Part shown: positions 1 to 9,648 of the stretch, in pieces
Numbering within the stretch: position 1 is the stretch's first letter
Layout of the letters: every line of letters starts with the position of its first letter
Assembly: GCF_018861905.1 (NCBI RefSeq)
Contig: NZ_JAHLDU010000017.1
Location: forward strand, 1 to 64,000
Length of the DNA: 64,000 nucleotides
Direction: 5' to 3'
Source of the DNA: Clostridium sp. DSM 17811
GTDB taxonomy: Bacteria > Bacillota > Clostridia > Clostridiales > Clostridiaceae
Translations under genes and position numbers: made by a program
Notes under the pieces: generated by a model
Databases searched by the model: none
Seen by the model: only the letters and a program-made list of their open reading frames with translations
What the model was told of the DNA's origin: nothing

Positions 1-44
1 GCCTTGATTTTTTGTTGGTCTGAGATAATTGATTTTCTTCCCAT
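1..44 (-). CDS. 5' end of an unidentified protein, cut by the window edge
   Basis: An ATG on the minus strand at 44 is preceded by an AGGAG-type ribosome binding site at about 54-60 and opens a frame that runs off the left edge. It starts MGRKSIISDQQKIK. Only 14 residues are visible, too few to assign a family; the basic N-terminus would fit a DNA-binding regulator, but that is a guess. Confidence 0.5.
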   Translation of the reverse strand, partial: MGRKSIISDQQKIK

Positions 45-153
45 AAAAAATAGCTCTCCTTATAGTAAACAGTTTTATTATTTAACTGTCTACCATAAGG
101 GGAGCATATCAAAATGAATTCCCTTTTAATATATACATATATTCAATTTTAGA

Positions 154-942
154 TTAAGTAGAGTATTGTGATTTATTATAGATATATACTAAAATACCTG
201 TAATAGGGAATATAATAATATTCCATTGGCTAAAAATACATCCGCTAATAAAGAAAATAGATCCTGAAAGTGACCAAATTGCAGCGACAACTCTAAGGGT
301 AAGTTTATTATGGTGGGTCTTTATTTTTGAATAGTCCTTTTTATTTAAAAGTATTTTGTAACCCTCATTAATACAACCTACATAGATGAATATAAAAGCA
401 GCAATACAAACTATTGTAAGCATAGCAACTACTCCATAATTAGATTGGTCATTATAAAACTTGTTCTCCATCCAAATTGCTGAAGGTGACATAATAAAGA
501 GGCATCCAGCAATAAAGGAGGACCAAAAGTAAATTAATACAAAAGCAGAGTCTTTTATCTCAATAGTTAAAGCTACATCAAGAGAATAATCAAAACCACT
601 TCTGAGATGTTTGTACTTTTTCAACTTCTTACCGGAATAAATTAAAAAAGGTATAGCGGATAAAAGGATAGCTAATGGTACTATTAGTCCAAGCATATTC
701 TCTCGGATAATGTAGTCATCTATGAGGGTGTACATTAATATTGACGAAATAACTGCCATATTACATAAAGATACACCAATACTTAGTGCAAGCCCAGATA
801 ACTTTTTGGCAGAAAGAAATCTATCTACTTCTTTTTGCGAAAGAATTATTGCTGATTTTTTAGTATTACCGATTCCGTCATGATTGATTAAATTATTAAT
901 GTTTTCAGAATCATTTTCGTGTTTATTATATTTTTTTCCCAT
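154..942 (-). CDS. Hypothetical membrane protein
   Basis: A 262-residue protein I do not recognise. The first 45 residues are hydrophilic and rich in Asn, Lys and Glu, so probably cytoplasmic. They are followed by about six hydrophobic segments, at roughly 48-72, 82-102, 132-152, 172-192, 217-237 and 240-256. A short basic loop follows the second segment. The start ATG at 942 has an AGGAG site about ten bases upstream. There are no catalytic motifs. The layout resembles the membrane half of some clostridial regulator-plus-membrane proteins, but no DNA-binding domain is present. No neighbour suggests a function. Confidence 0.7.
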   Translation of the reverse strand: MGKKYNKHENDSENINNLINHDGIGNTKKSAIILSQKEVDRFLSAKKLSGLALSIGVSLCNMAVISSILMYTLIDDYIIRENMLGLIVPLAILLSAIPFLIYSGKKLKKYKHLRSGFDYSLDVALTIEIKDSAFVLIYFWSSFIAGCLFIMSPSAIWMENKFYNDQSNYGVVAMLTIVCIAAFIFIYVGCINEGYKILLNKKDYSKIKTHHNKLTLRVVAAIWSLSGSIFFISGCIFSQWNIIIFPITGILVYIYNKSQYST

Positions 943-1102
943 TTTACGTCTTCTCCTTAAGAAATTTTAGATAATGTTTTATATTTAAATAGCTTTAACA
1001 TTAGTCTTCTTAAGCTTAAAGAAGAATAGTATTATTATAACATTGAATTTAGTAGTTTTTACATTGAAAATATTTAACAAGATAAAAGGCCACTCATTTA
1101 TC

Positions 1103-1145
1103 AAAAAAAATCCTCGACAGTACTTTAATGTAGTACTGTCGAGGA
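1103..1145 (-). terminator. Intrinsic terminator of the opine-dehydrogenase-like gene
   Basis: A perfect 14-bp stem (1111-1124 with 1132-1145, loop of 7) is followed on the minus strand by a run of eight T. It lies 10 bases past the stop codon of the minus-strand gene ending at 1156. Confidence 0.9.
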
Positions 1146-1155
1146 TAATCCTAAT

Positions 1156-2274
1156 TTACTTATAATATGCAAACACATCTTCTATTGATTTTATCCCGAA
1201 ATTTTGTGGAAGAGGAAGACCTTTTAAATCTTTTCCTATAAATTTATTATCTACATAATATTCAACCCCGAAAAAGCTCTCAAACCACATAAGAATTTTA
1301 TCAATAAATGGAGTTTTAACTTCCGCTAATTCGCAAAAGCTCTTAATAATGCATAGTCCATATGGAAAATCTTCTAGAAAGTACCTTGAATTAAAATCTG
1401 GAATATACCCATTTTCTGTTTTTATAAGCGGAGACTCTATATTCTTAAGTGCAGGCTTACCACTAATTTGCTTTGTCATTTGATGCGAGGAATCTGCTCC
1501 AAAATACTCTTTTATAAAACCGACTTTCTTCAAATCAATAGTCCCGAGCTTTAGGCACAAGTTCTGAACCTCTTCATCAGTAGCTATTAACATTTCTGAA
1601 CATTCATCCGTCCACTCATTATAAAATTGAATCATATTTTTAAAATATACTCCTTCTTTATAATCGTGAAAGATTCCATAAAGTCTTGCAGTATGAAGAA
1701 TTGGATTAGCTGGTGTAAGTGAAACTTGCAGAAAATTTTCTAGTGGATTACACTTCATGCTAAGTATGGTCTCTAATGCCTTGCATACTTCTGAGGTATT
1801 ACTAGCAGGAATAGCTCCTATAAAAAGCTCTTCTTTCTTACCTAGGTCATATACAGATTTTCCGTACTCCTTTAATCTAGCTATGCCATAAACTCTCTGA
1901 AATCCGAATACTGTACAGCCGTTTTCAATAAGATCGCTACAATAGAATTCTCCACCACCGTTACCTGGCATCATGCCAATCCAAACTCCTTTTTTAAGAA
2001 AAGGTTTTATTCTTTGAAGCGTTTTGCTAAATATATAAGATGGAAGTGTGGATATAATGATGTCAGCATCTTTTATTGTTTCCTCTGGGTTACTAGATAT
2101 AATATCTATTCTCCCTGTGTGTTTAATTGTGCCATCATTATCACAAACCTCAATAATATGGTTCCAATCATTTGGTCTGGAAGTCAATAATCGAACAGAA
2201 ATATTCTTGTTTCTTCCGATGTCTCCCATTAAAAGTGTACCTATATTTCCACCACCTAAAATACATATATTCAT
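1156..2274 (-). CDS. NAD/NADP octopine/nopaline (opine) dehydrogenase family protein
   Basis: A 372-residue oxidoreductase. Residues 1-20 hold a Rossmann dinucleotide-binding turn (ILGGGNIGTLL). The central part (about 100-130) has the MMPGNGGGE stretch typical of NAD/NADP octopine/nopaline dehydrogenases, and the C-terminal half (about 180-350) has the helical catalytic domain with a conserved NPILHT segment. Family members reductively condense an amino acid with a 2-oxo acid, or run the reverse reaction; some are ketopantoate-reductase-like. The substrate cannot be read from the sequence. The start has an AGGAGG site at 2281-2286. The gene is monocistronic, with its own terminator and a long upstream region shared with the divergent PilZ gene. 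Confidence 0.8.
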   Translation of the reverse strand: MNICILGGGNIGTLLMGDIGRNKNISVRLLTSRPNDWNHIIEVCDNDGTIKHTGRIDIISSNPEETIKDADIIISTLPSYIFSKTLQRIKPFLKKGVWIGMMPGNGGGEFYCSDLIENGCTVFGFQRVYGIARLKEYGKSVYDLGKKEELFIGAIPASNTSEVCKALETILSMKCNPLENFLQVSLTPANPILHTARLYGIFHDYKEGVYFKNMIQFYNEWTDECSEMLIATDEEVQNLCLKLGTIDLKKVGFIKEYFGADSSHQMTKQISGKPALKNIESPLIKTENGYIPDFNSRYFLEDFPYGLCIIKSFCELAEVKTPFIDKILMWFESFFGVEYYVDNKFIGKDLKGLPLPQNFGIKSIEDVFAYYK

Positions 2275-2578
2275 TTGTTGTCCTCCTAAATAATATTTTA
2301 TTTTTTTTGATCTATATTAGTATTATATCATATAAGCTCATATAACCCCAGTATAACTCAAATGTAAAATATATCTTAAACAAGCTTCGGTTTTATCTGT
2401 TTTACTTTGAATTGCTTTTAAATGAAGATAAGTAAGTAAATTTTTTTTGTCTTATCACATATACTAAAGACATATTAGGTATAAATTTTAGAGAGTGATA
2501 GTTCAGGGCTTAACGTAATCGTACGATAATAAAATGTATTAAATATGTAATATATCTCGATTTAGAAAGGACGGTTTT
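2275..2578. other. Divergent intergenic region
   Basis: A stretch of 304 bases between two divergent genes. It is very AT-rich and must hold promoters for both, but I could not pick convincing -35/-10 pairs. No stable hairpin or riboswitch is visible. Confidence 0.6.
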
Positions 2579-3448
2579 ATGGAAACAAGAGGCATTAGAA
2601 AATATTCTAGAATTGAATGTAAGACACCAATTTGTACACAAATTTCTATTGTTAAATTTAATAATAAAATTGTCACTACAGGAAAAGGAAATATCTGTGT
2701 AGAAAATATCAGTTCTGGTGGACTCAAGTTTCTTTCTAGCTTAAATTTGCCAGTAAGTGATATTATGATTATTGAGTTTAAGTTGACCGTTGAAGAGGAG
2801 TGTACTGCTTTTTATGGCTATATTGTGAGGAAAGAAGAAGTCGATGGTGGCATATATAGATATGGAGTTAAGTTTATTAATAAGGCTGGCGATGATGACC
2901 ATGAACAGTTTATGAGCAGGCTTAATGAGTTAAATAAAAATGGAACTTTAGAGAATTCTGGTAATTGTTCATATGACGTAGATTGTATTAGAAAATGTAC
3001 GGTGAATGTTGATAGAAGAACATATAAAAGATATAAACTTAATAATAATTTTGTTGCGAAAATGAAAGTGCATAAAATAAGTAATAAATCGGGCATTTCG
3101 CAGTGGGTCACTATACGAATAGATAATATCTCACATGATGGTATTCAATTTATTACGGATATTAATTTAGTAATAGATGAGAATACAATGTTAGAATTTA
3201 GTATAGTTATTGCTGATACAAAAATTTATGCTAAAGGTTATATGTCATGGAGAGAAAAGGTTGAAGAAAATAAATATATATATGGAGTGAAATTAGATAT
3301 TACTGATTCAGAAAAAGAAAAGATAGTTCAAGTTTTAGAGCATGTAGTGGATTTTTCTTCAGAAAAGGGATTACTTACGCGTGAATGTTTTGGACTAAAG
3401 TTTAATTATGCTAGGCCTAAAAATCATAATTTTGAGAGACTTATATAA
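2579..3448 (+). CDS. Tandem PilZ domain protein (probable c-di-GMP receptor)
   Basis: A 289-residue protein made of two PilZ-like domains. The first, at about 5-115, has RKYSR followed by NISSGG. The second, at about 145-265, has RRTYKR followed by NISHDG. These are the RxxxR and (D/N)xSxxG motifs that bind cyclic di-GMP in the PilZ family. There is no signal peptide or membrane segment, so it should be a cytoplasmic effector. Both domains keep the binding residues, which suggests two ligand sites rather than one degenerate copy. It stands alone with an AAAGGA site. The partial diguanylate cyclase at the right end of the window could supply its ligand, but that link is inference. Confidence 0.8.
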   Translation: METRGIRKYSRIECKTPICTQISIVKFNNKIVTTGKGNICVENISSGGLKFLSSLNLPVSDIMIIEFKLTVEEECTAFYGYIVRKEEVDGGIYRYGVKFINKAGDDDHEQFMSRLNELNKNGTLENSGNCSYDVDCIRKCTVNVDRRTYKRYKLNNNFVAKMKVHKISNKSGISQWVTIRIDNISHDGIQFITDINLVIDENTMLEFSIVIADTKIYAKGYMSWREKVEENKYIYGVKLDITDSEKEKIVQVLEHVVDFSSEKGLLTRECFGLKFNYARPKNHNFERLI

Positions 3449-3567
3449 AAAAAATTTATAATCCTAATAATTTGATTCAAATCACATTCTTATAACTTAA
3501 ATAAGCATAAAATAAAGACATAGGAAAGCAAGAATATGTGAAAACAAAATATTAGGAAGAAAAAAAT

Positions 3568-3696
3568 ATGAACACTAAATTTTTCAAGAATATAGAGGTT
3601 GCAAAGGCATTAGGACTAAAAGAAGAGGTATTATATGTAGAAAATCAAGTTACAATAACAATAGGAGATAATGATCCAGTTATAGTAAATGGTTAG
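3568..3696 (+). CDS. Small hypothetical protein (42 aa)
   Basis: A short frame starting MNTKFFKNIEVAKALGL and ending with an acidic beta-prone tail. A weak AGGAAG site lies about 10 bases upstream and an intrinsic terminator lies directly downstream, so it looks like a complete small transcription unit. No family is recognised. Codon use is ordinary for the window. Confidence 0.5.
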   Translation: MNTKFFKNIEVAKALGLKEEVLYVENQVTITIGDNDPVIVNG

Positions 3697-3718
3697 TAAA
3701 AAACTTAACTCAAAGTTT

Positions 3719-3753
3719 AAGGTATAGCAATTTTATTTTGTTATACCTTTTCT
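3719..3753 (+). terminator. Intrinsic terminator after the 42-aa ORF
   Basis: A 12-bp stem with one G-T wobble (3719-3730 with 3738-3749), loop of 7, followed by TTTCTG. Confidence 0.75.
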
Positions 3754-3836
3754 GATTTTAGCTCATACTACTAATGAAAATAACATGCATTATGTTATAA
3801 TAAGGTAAATATGCTATACACATAGGAGGGCTTAAT

Positions 3837-4736
3837 GTGAGGAAAATAATACTAATTATTATGATAACTACTTTAATGACAGGGTGTTCAAGTGCAAAAC
3901 AGGATGTTAATAATACTCAGAGTAGTAGTAATCAAGAACAGACAAAAACAGCGGCCACAGCAAAAACAGTAACTAAAGCCCAAAGTAATAAAGATACTAA
4001 TAGTAAATCGTTTTCTAGTTTGCTAGAAAATATGGATATTACTAAAAGTATGTTTAAAAAAGGATATTATGATTATGAGGGAACTATAAAAAATAATATT
4101 AAAATTCAAATGAGTATTTATAAGCAGAACAAAGAGATAGTAGGGACATATTTTTATGAAAAGCAGAAGAAGGAGATTAAACTAAAAGGAAAGTCTGATG
4201 AAAAAGATATTATTCTATATGAATATGATGCCAAAGGTAAAAATACGGGTATATTTACAGGAACAATGAAAACAGTTGATAAAATTGAGGGTAAATGGGT
4301 AAGCGCTGATAATAAAAGTAGCTATCCATTTACATTAACACTTAAAAGTAACATTGCGTCAGACGTATATGGGAAAAGGTATGCTGTAGCTTTAAATACT
4401 AAAAAGGACAAAGATGTTGAGGAATTTGCTCGCAAAATTCAAAGTTATGTAGTAAATGGTGATAAGCAGGGATTAGCTGAGCAAATAAAATATCCTATAA
4501 ATGCTAAAATTAATGGTAAGGTTGTAAAAATACAAAATAAAGATTATTTTATTAAGAATTATGATTTGATTTTCTATCCAAAATATAAGGCATCAATAAG
4601 TAATTCATTCACAAAAAATCTATTTGTAAATTATCAAGGGATAATGTTTGGTGAGGATATTTTTAATATTTGGATTAATGAAGTGACTTCTACTGGAGGG
4701 ATTCCTAAATTAATGATAACAGCTATAAATAATTAA
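3837..4736 (+). CDS. Hypothetical lipoprotein
   Basis: A 299-residue protein with a GTG start (an ATG two bases upstream runs straight into TGA) and an AGGAGG site. The signal peptide ends in the lipobox LMTGC, so it should be a membrane-anchored surface lipoprotein. Residues 18-60 are a Ser/Thr/Lys/Gln-rich linker. Residues 75-170 look like a beta-rich barrel with repeated Gly-Tyr-x-Gly strands (KGYYDYEG, GTYFYE, GIFTGT). The last 110 residues form a separate alpha/beta domain. No function can be assigned. Confidence 0.75.
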   Translation: MRKIILIIMITTLMTGCSSAKQDVNNTQSSSNQEQTKTAATAKTVTKAQSNKDTNSKSFSSLLENMDITKSMFKKGYYDYEGTIKNNIKIQMSIYKQNKEIVGTYFYEKQKKEIKLKGKSDEKDIILYEYDAKGKNTGIFTGTMKTVDKIEGKWVSADNKSSYPFTLTLKSNIASDVYGKRYAVALNTKKDKDVEEFARKIQSYVVNGDKQGLAEQIKYPINAKINGKVVKIQNKDYFIKNYDLIFYPKYKASISNSFTKNLFVNYQGIMFGEDIFNIWINEVTSTGGIPKLMITAINN

Positions 4737-4819
4737 TATTGCAACTTCGCACGAGATGATTTAATGTAGTATTATCATTATAAAAGAATAAATATATTTA
4801 TACTAAAGGAGGTATTATT

Positions 4820-5098
4820 TTGTTAGATATAAAAAAAGGAGTAAAGAGTTTTTATGTGGGTGATAATGAAGAAAAACCACTCGCTAAGATGGAATTTGCA
4901 TATCATGGAGATGCGATAACCATCGATCATACTTTTGTATCTGATGGGTTAAGAGGTCAAAATGTAGCTAGACAATTGTTAGAAAAGATTGTTAGTTTAG
5001 CGAGAGATACAAACAAAAAAATAATTCCTATCTGTCCTTACGCTAAAGCGGAATTGAATAAAAATGACAAGTATTTAGATGTATTAATGTTAAAATAA
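4820..5098 (+). CDS. GNAT-like N-acetyltransferase, YjdJ type
   Basis: A 92-residue protein with a TTG start 6 bases after AAAGGAGGT. It matches the short GCN5-related acetyltransferase family: a small beta-hairpin N-terminus, a DHTFVSDGLRGQNVARQLL segment at about 38-56 resembling the acetyl-CoA pyrophosphate loop (R/Q-x-x-G/V), and a C-terminal IIPICPYAK strand. Substrates of this small family are mostly unknown. It ends 31 bases before the glutamate decarboxylase gene and could be co-transcribed with it. Confidence 0.8.
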   Translation: MLDIKKGVKSFYVGDNEEKPLAKMEFAYHGDAITIDHTFVSDGLRGQNVARQLLEKIVSLARDTNKKIIPICPYAKAELNKNDKYLDVLMLK

Positions 5099-5129
5099 CA
5101 TTATCGCAGGGAGCAAGGAGGAATAGACT

Positions 5130-6515
5130 ATGACATTATATCATTATAAAAAAGGTAGAGATGAAGATGAGTTTAAGGATCTTTATACTAATTCAATAGC
5201 ACTAGATCAGCTTCCCAAAAATGAGTTGCCTGAAACAACTTCAGATCCTAAAGTAATTAGGCAATTAGTTCTCGATGAGCTTTTTATGGATGGAAATGCG
5301 CGTCAAAATTTAGCAACATTTTGCACAACATATATCGAAGATGAAGTTCATGAGCTCATGGATTTGTCAATCGATAAAAATATGATAGACAAGGATGAGT
5401 ACCCTCAAACTTCTGAAATTGAACATAGATGCGTGAGTATACTCGCAAATTTATGGCATTCACCTGAAAAAGAAGATACCATTGGATGTTCAACAACGGG
5501 ATCAAGTGAAGCTGCGATGCTTGGGGGGCTTGCACTTAAATGGCAGTGGCGTAAGAGGCGTGAAGCCGAGGGGAAATCTACTAATAATCCTAATATTGTA
5601 TGTGGGCCTGTTCAGATATGTTGGCATAAATTTGCACGTTACTTTGATGTGGAAATTAGAGAGATTCCAATAACCGAAGATGAATTAGGTATAAATCCAG
5701 ATAAGCTAAATGATTATTGTGATGAAAATACAATTGGAGTAGTAGCAACTTTGGGTAGTACTTTTACTGGAATATATGAACCGGTAGAGGAGCTAGCTGG
5801 AGCCTTAGATAAGATTCAAAATGAAAAAGGTTTTGATATACCTATTCATGTAGATGGAGCTAGTGGAGGATTCATTGCCCCATTTATACAGAAAAAGCTT
5901 AAGTGGGACTTTTGCATTGCTAGAGTCAAATCAATTAATGCATCAGGTCATAAATTTGGTATGGCACCACTTGGCGTTGGTTGGATAATTTGGAGGACTG
6001 TGGCTGATCTGCCTAAGGAGTTAATTTTTAATGTTGATTACTTAGGGGGACAAATGCCGACGTTTGCTCTAAATTTTTCAAGGCCAGCTGGTCAAATTAT
6101 TGCTCAATATTACAACTTTTTACGATTGGGTCGTGATGGCTTTACTACAATTCAAAGTGAATGTGCTAGCACTGCTCAGTATTTAGGTGAGCAATTAAGG
6201 GAAATAGATACTTTGGAAATATTATATGATGGACACGGTGGTATACCAGCAGTTTGTTATTCGTTAAAAGATGAAGAGGAAGCAGGATTTTCACTTTACG
6301 ATCTTTCTGACCGTTTAAGAATGCACGGTTGGCAAATTGCATCCTATCCACTCCCAAGTGATCGTCAAAATATGACCGTACAACGTATTTTAATTCGTCA
6401 TGGAGTTAGTAGGGACATGATATTTTTACTACTTCGTGATTTTCGTAAAGAACTGGAGTATTTAAAGAAAAACCCAGTATTAAATAATCACGACAAAGTT
6501 AGTTTCCATCATTAA
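5130..6515 (+). CDS. gadB: Glutamate decarboxylase
   Basis: A 461-residue PLP enzyme that converts L-glutamate to GABA and CO2 while consuming a proton. The length and block structure match the bacterial GadB family: the substrate-loop region STTGSSEAAM (about 121-130), HVDGASGGF (240-248) with the PLP-nitrogen Asp242, and SGHKFG with the PLP-binding Lys275. The C-terminus ends in HH, as in acid-resistance GadB enzymes where a terminal His closes the active site at neutral pH. No glutamate/GABA antiporter (gadC) lies in the window, so acid resistance would need a distant transporter. The small GNAT gene upstream may be in the same transcript. Confidence 0.93.
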   Translation: MTLYHYKKGRDEDEFKDLYTNSIALDQLPKNELPETTSDPKVIRQLVLDELFMDGNARQNLATFCTTYIEDEVHELMDLSIDKNMIDKDEYPQTSEIEHRCVSILANLWHSPEKEDTIGCSTTGSSEAAMLGGLALKWQWRKRREAEGKSTNNPNIVCGPVQICWHKFARYFDVEIREIPITEDELGINPDKLNDYCDENTIGVVATLGSTFTGIYEPVEELAGALDKIQNEKGFDIPIHVDGASGGFIAPFIQKKLKWDFCIARVKSINASGHKFGMAPLGVGWIIWRTVADLPKELIFNVDYLGGQMPTFALNFSRPAGQIIAQYYNFLRLGRDGFTTIQSECASTAQYLGEQLREIDTLEILYDGHGGIPAVCYSLKDEEEAGFSLYDLSDRLRMHGWQIASYPLPSDRQNMTVQRILIRHGVSRDMIFLLLRDFRKELEYLKKNPVLNNHDKVSFHH

Positions 6516-6615
6516 TTAGATGTGAGGTTAGGTGAAATTTTCTTGTAAATATACCTTTTAATGTTTTGTTATATACTGTAGATAACCGTTGATGACGGGA
6601 ATATCCATAAAAACG

Positions 6616-6654
6616 CCCTATAGAGCGGCTTTTTTTATTGTCTACTCTATAGGG
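6616..6654 (-). terminator. Probable terminator between convergent genes
   Basis: A perfect 10-bp inverted repeat (6616-6625 with 6645-6654) with a 19-base loop. Read on the minus strand it is followed by GCGTTTTT, so it could end the small membrane protein gene. On the plus strand the loop itself carries CGGCTTTTTTT just after a weak GCC...GGC pairing, which may serve gadB. The long loop makes this uncertain. Confidence 0.45.
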
Positions 6655-6778
6655 TATATTATAGAAAAACTCTTAGATATGTCTTTTTATTTGAGTTGTC
6701 TCGCATAGAAATAAAAATGTTTTCCCTTTAACAAATTACACAATAATTAACCACTAAAATAATATATTTAAACATCCC

Positions 6779-7108
6779 TTACGTTGTAGATTTTTTAGAA
6801 TATTTAAATTGAATAAACAGTCTCATTATAAATTTCAATAAAATTATTGAAGGAAAACATAAAGTCGTATACCAAAAAGAAAATACCTCAGCATACGATA
6901 GAACACTTAACGTTAAGAATAAAAACCCTATTACTAAAGAGCTAATTTTATAAGATTTTACATACCCCTTTTTATTTTCAATTTTTGTATTTGTAGTTAA
7001 AGCATATCTAAGCATATCGAAATTTGTTTCTGTTCTCGTCATTCCATACAGAATAATGCACAATCCTACTATAAATATGAAAAGTATAAATATATTATTC
7101 AGAATAAT
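6779..7108 (-). CDS. Small two-to-three-TM membrane protein, probable ATT start
   Basis: A hypothetical membrane protein of about 109 residues. A TTG at 7063 opens the frame but has no ribosome binding site, and using it would cut the first hydrophobic segment in half. Reading upstream in frame gives ILNNIFILFIFIVGLCIILYG, a full membrane helix, directly after a GGGAG site at 7116-7120. The best-spaced start there is ATT at 7108 (or 7105). After the first helix comes a polar segment (TRTETNFDMLRYA) and then two more hydrophobic segments. The topology resembles small clostridial membrane proteins of unknown role. The rare start codon is inferred from spacing only. Confidence 0.55.
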   Translation of the reverse strand: MILNNIFILFIFIVGLCIILYGMTRTETNFDMLRYALTTNTKIENKKGYVKSYKISSLVIGFLFLTLSVLSYAEVFSFWYTTLCFPSIILLKFIMRLFIQFKYSKKSTT

Positions 7109-7379
7109 AATACCACTCCCTCTTAGTTTCTAATATAATAAGCATTTAACAATAATAGTTGTTGTCTTTTAACTAAAATTTGCTTGAATTTTTATTTTAA
7201 GTATGTCCTTATTCAATTATATAGAATATCAATATAAATTTCAAATATTTAACATAAAAATATTGATTTTAAATACACCCTAACATGATACCTTATTTAC
7301 AGAATAACTTTTGCTATCAATTGTAGTGGTAACAGTTTCAAATTGCTTTCTCATAATAAAATAGTATAATATAATAAAA

Positions 7380-7402
7380 TGCCACTTGCCACGTGGGTGG
7401 CA
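7380..7402. promoter_or_regulatory. Inverted repeat in the leader of the sigma-54 activator
   Basis: TGCCAC (7387-7392), four bases, then GTGGCA (7397-7402) form a perfect inverted repeat, with a further TGCCAC at 7380-7385. It sits between a TATAAT-like element near 7368-7378 and the ribosome binding site, so it could be an operator for autoregulation or a leader hairpin. Confidence 0.5.
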
Positions 7403-7418
7403 CAAAAGGGAGGGTGGA

Positions 7419-9371
7419 ATGAAGAATATGTCAGAGTATATGGGGTTTATTTCTAAGGCGTGGGAAGAATTTGTGAAGCAAGGGAATATGAATAATGATG
7501 TAAGATTAGAAATAGCAGACTCCTGGAAAAGATGCAAGGGATATGGTGTAGATTTTATGGATGGTCGTGGTAATGATGCTTATGCGGTATCTGTAGAATC
7601 TAAAATCAAAGAAAATGCGGAACTTGTTTCCGTAGCCCGTCCTATAATGGAGGATATACATAATATTATAGCGGGTTCTGGATTTGCTTTGTTCTTATCA
7701 GATAGAGATGGATATATACTTGATATTATTGGAGAAAGTAATATTATACAAAAGGCAAATGAGTTGAATTTTGTAAAAGGAGCTCTGTGGACAGAAAGGG
7801 CAGTGGGCACTAATGCTATAGGAACAGCGATCCACTTAGATAAACCTATACAGACAATAGGGGCTGAACATTATGGTATAAATCAACATTCTTGGACATG
7901 TTCTTCAGCGCCTATTCATGATGAAGAGGGAAATATAATAGGGTGTATAAATATGTCAGGTATTTGTCGTGATGCACATTTACATACATTAGGAATTGTT
8001 ACGGCAGCAGCGGAGTCCATAAAAAAGCAGCTAGCACTTATTATTTCTTATGATTTATTAAACATAACCTTTGATTCAATAGTGGAGGGTATGATTGTTA
8101 TTGATGAGAATTTTAATATCAAAAGGATAAATGACAGGGCTGAAAATATTTTAGGAATAACACAAAATGAAATATTTAAAATGAACATAAAAGAAACACT
8201 AAAAGATTTAAATTTTGATCATATGATATCGAGTTCTAGGCAAGCTTATAATAATATAGAATGTGATTTTCATATAAGAAATAAGAGAATAAAATGTATA
8301 ATAAATGCTGTTGCTATGAAAGTTAATCATAAATTTATGGGCAGCGTTATAACTTTTAGAGAAACGCAATATGTACATAAGTTGGTTAATAAAGTAGTGG
8401 GATATAAAGCAACCTATAAATTTGATGATATTATAAGTGATAATGAAAAAATGAAAAGTTTAATAGAATTTGCAAAGAAAGCTGCAAAAAGTGATTGTAA
8501 TATACTAATTGAAGGTTCAAGTGGTACAGGTAAAGAGCTAGTGGCTCAATCAATACATAATTATAGTAAAAGGCAGCAGGGACCTTTTGTAGCTATAAAT
8601 TGCGCATCTATACCAAGAGAATTGGTAGAAAGTGAACTTTTTGGGTATGATAGAGGCGCATTTACGGGAGCGATTAAAGAGGGACACCCTGGAAAATTTG
8701 AGCTTGCAGATGGAGGAACTATTTTTTTAGATGAAGTAGGAGAACTTCCTTTAGATATTCAATCTAAACTATTAAGGGTACTCGATAACAATAAAATTGT
8801 TAGAGTCGGTGGAACCTATGAGAAGGAGTTAAATGTTAGAATTATATGTGCAACTAATAAGAGGCTAAAAGAAGAGGTAAAAAAGAAAACTTTTAGAGCG
8901 GATCTTTATTATAGGTTAAATGTAATGAATATAAAAACTATTCCACTTGTAGAAAGAAAAGAGGACATAGGAGTACTTGCAAAATATTTCATAGACATGC
9001 TAAATATGAAAAATAATGATAAAATCAAAGTCATGAATAAAAATTATATCACGAATCTTATGGAATATGAATGGCCAGGTAATGTGAGAGAACTTAGGAA
9101 TGTTATAGAAAGAGATTATTATTCAAGCGAAGATAATATAATTGGATTAGAGTCTTCAGATATAGTAGAAATAAATAAATGTATAGAAAAAACTAAAGAT
9201 AAAGAAATTAAAGATATAGACATTATACCTATAGATATTTTAGAGAAAGAGAGTATAATAAAGGCTCTTAAATTTTGTCATGGGAACCTAGTAAAAGCAG
9301 CTAAAATGTTGAAAATAAGTAGATCTACTATGTACAGAAAAATTAAAAAATATAATATTAACAATGTTTAA
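7419..9371 (+). CDS. Sigma-54-dependent transcriptional activator (AcoR-like: GAF-PAS-AAA+-Fis)
   Basis: A 650-residue activator. The start chosen is ATG 7419, seven bases after GGGAGGG; an in-frame TTG at 7386 lies inside the inverted repeat and has no site. The N-terminus (about 5-185) has the SWKRC block and GAF-like fold of AcoR-type regulators, then a PAS domain (about 200-310). The AAA+ domain (about 330-555) has Walker A GSSGTGKE, GAFTGA for sigma-54 contact and Walker B TIFLDE. A Fis-type helix-turn-helix ends the protein (KAAKMLKISRSTMYRKI). It should open sigma-54 promoters in response to a small ligand. The next gene, a butanediol-type dehydrogenase, has a good -24/-12 promoter, so it is the likely target. 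Confidence 0.9.
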   Translation: MKNMSEYMGFISKAWEEFVKQGNMNNDVRLEIADSWKRCKGYGVDFMDGRGNDAYAVSVESKIKENAELVSVARPIMEDIHNIIAGSGFALFLSDRDGYILDIIGESNIIQKANELNFVKGALWTERAVGTNAIGTAIHLDKPIQTIGAEHYGINQHSWTCSSAPIHDEEGNIIGCINMSGICRDAHLHTLGIVTAAAESIKKQLALIISYDLLNITFDSIVEGMIVIDENFNIKRINDRAENILGITQNEIFKMNIKETLKDLNFDHMISSSRQAYNNIECDFHIRNKRIKCIINAVAMKVNHKFMGSVITFRETQYVHKLVNKVVGYKATYKFDDIISDNEKMKSLIEFAKKAAKSDCNILIEGSSGTGKELVAQSIHNYSKRQQGPFVAINCASIPRELVESELFGYDRGAFTGAIKEGHPGKFELADGGTIFLDEVGELPLDIQSKLLRVLDNNKIVRVGGTYEKELNVRIICATNKRLKEEVKKKTFRADLYYRLNVMNIKTIPLVERKEDIGVLAKYFIDMLNMKNNDKIKVMNKNYITNLMEYEWPGNVRELRNVIERDYYSSEDNIIGLESSDIVEINKCIEKTKDKEIKDIDIIPIDILEKESIIKALKFCHGNLVKAAKMLKISRSTMYRKIKKYNINNV

Positions 9372-9453
9372 ATATATATTCCATATTTAACTTTCAAATT
9401 TAAAACAAATAACTATAAAGTGTACTAAAAAGAGAGTTAAAACATGTAAAATG

Positions 9454-9487
9454 TCAAAAAGACACACTAATTAGTGTGTCTTTTTGA
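9454..9487 (+). terminator. Intrinsic terminator after the activator
   Basis: A perfect 34-base palindrome (9454-9470 with 9471-9487) centred on TTAA, ending in TTTTTGA. Confidence 0.85.
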
Positions 9488-9648
9488 GATTGAGGCTATT
9501 TTCAATAATTTTTATCAGGCTTTTTATTTTGTAAGATGAGAAAAAATAATTAATTTTTTTAAGTGGTAGCTATTATACAGCAGTGATTTAAGAAAGTTTA
9601 GCAATGAGGTAAATGCTTTTTTTTTAATATTATGCTGAAATTATTATC

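Noticed and set aside
5130-6515. A complete glutamate acid-resistance system
   Set aside because: Only gadB is present; no glutamate/GABA antiporter gene occurs in the window.
7386-7418. TTG start for the sigma-54 activator
   Set aside because: It lies inside an inverted repeat and before the ribosome binding site that serves ATG 7419.
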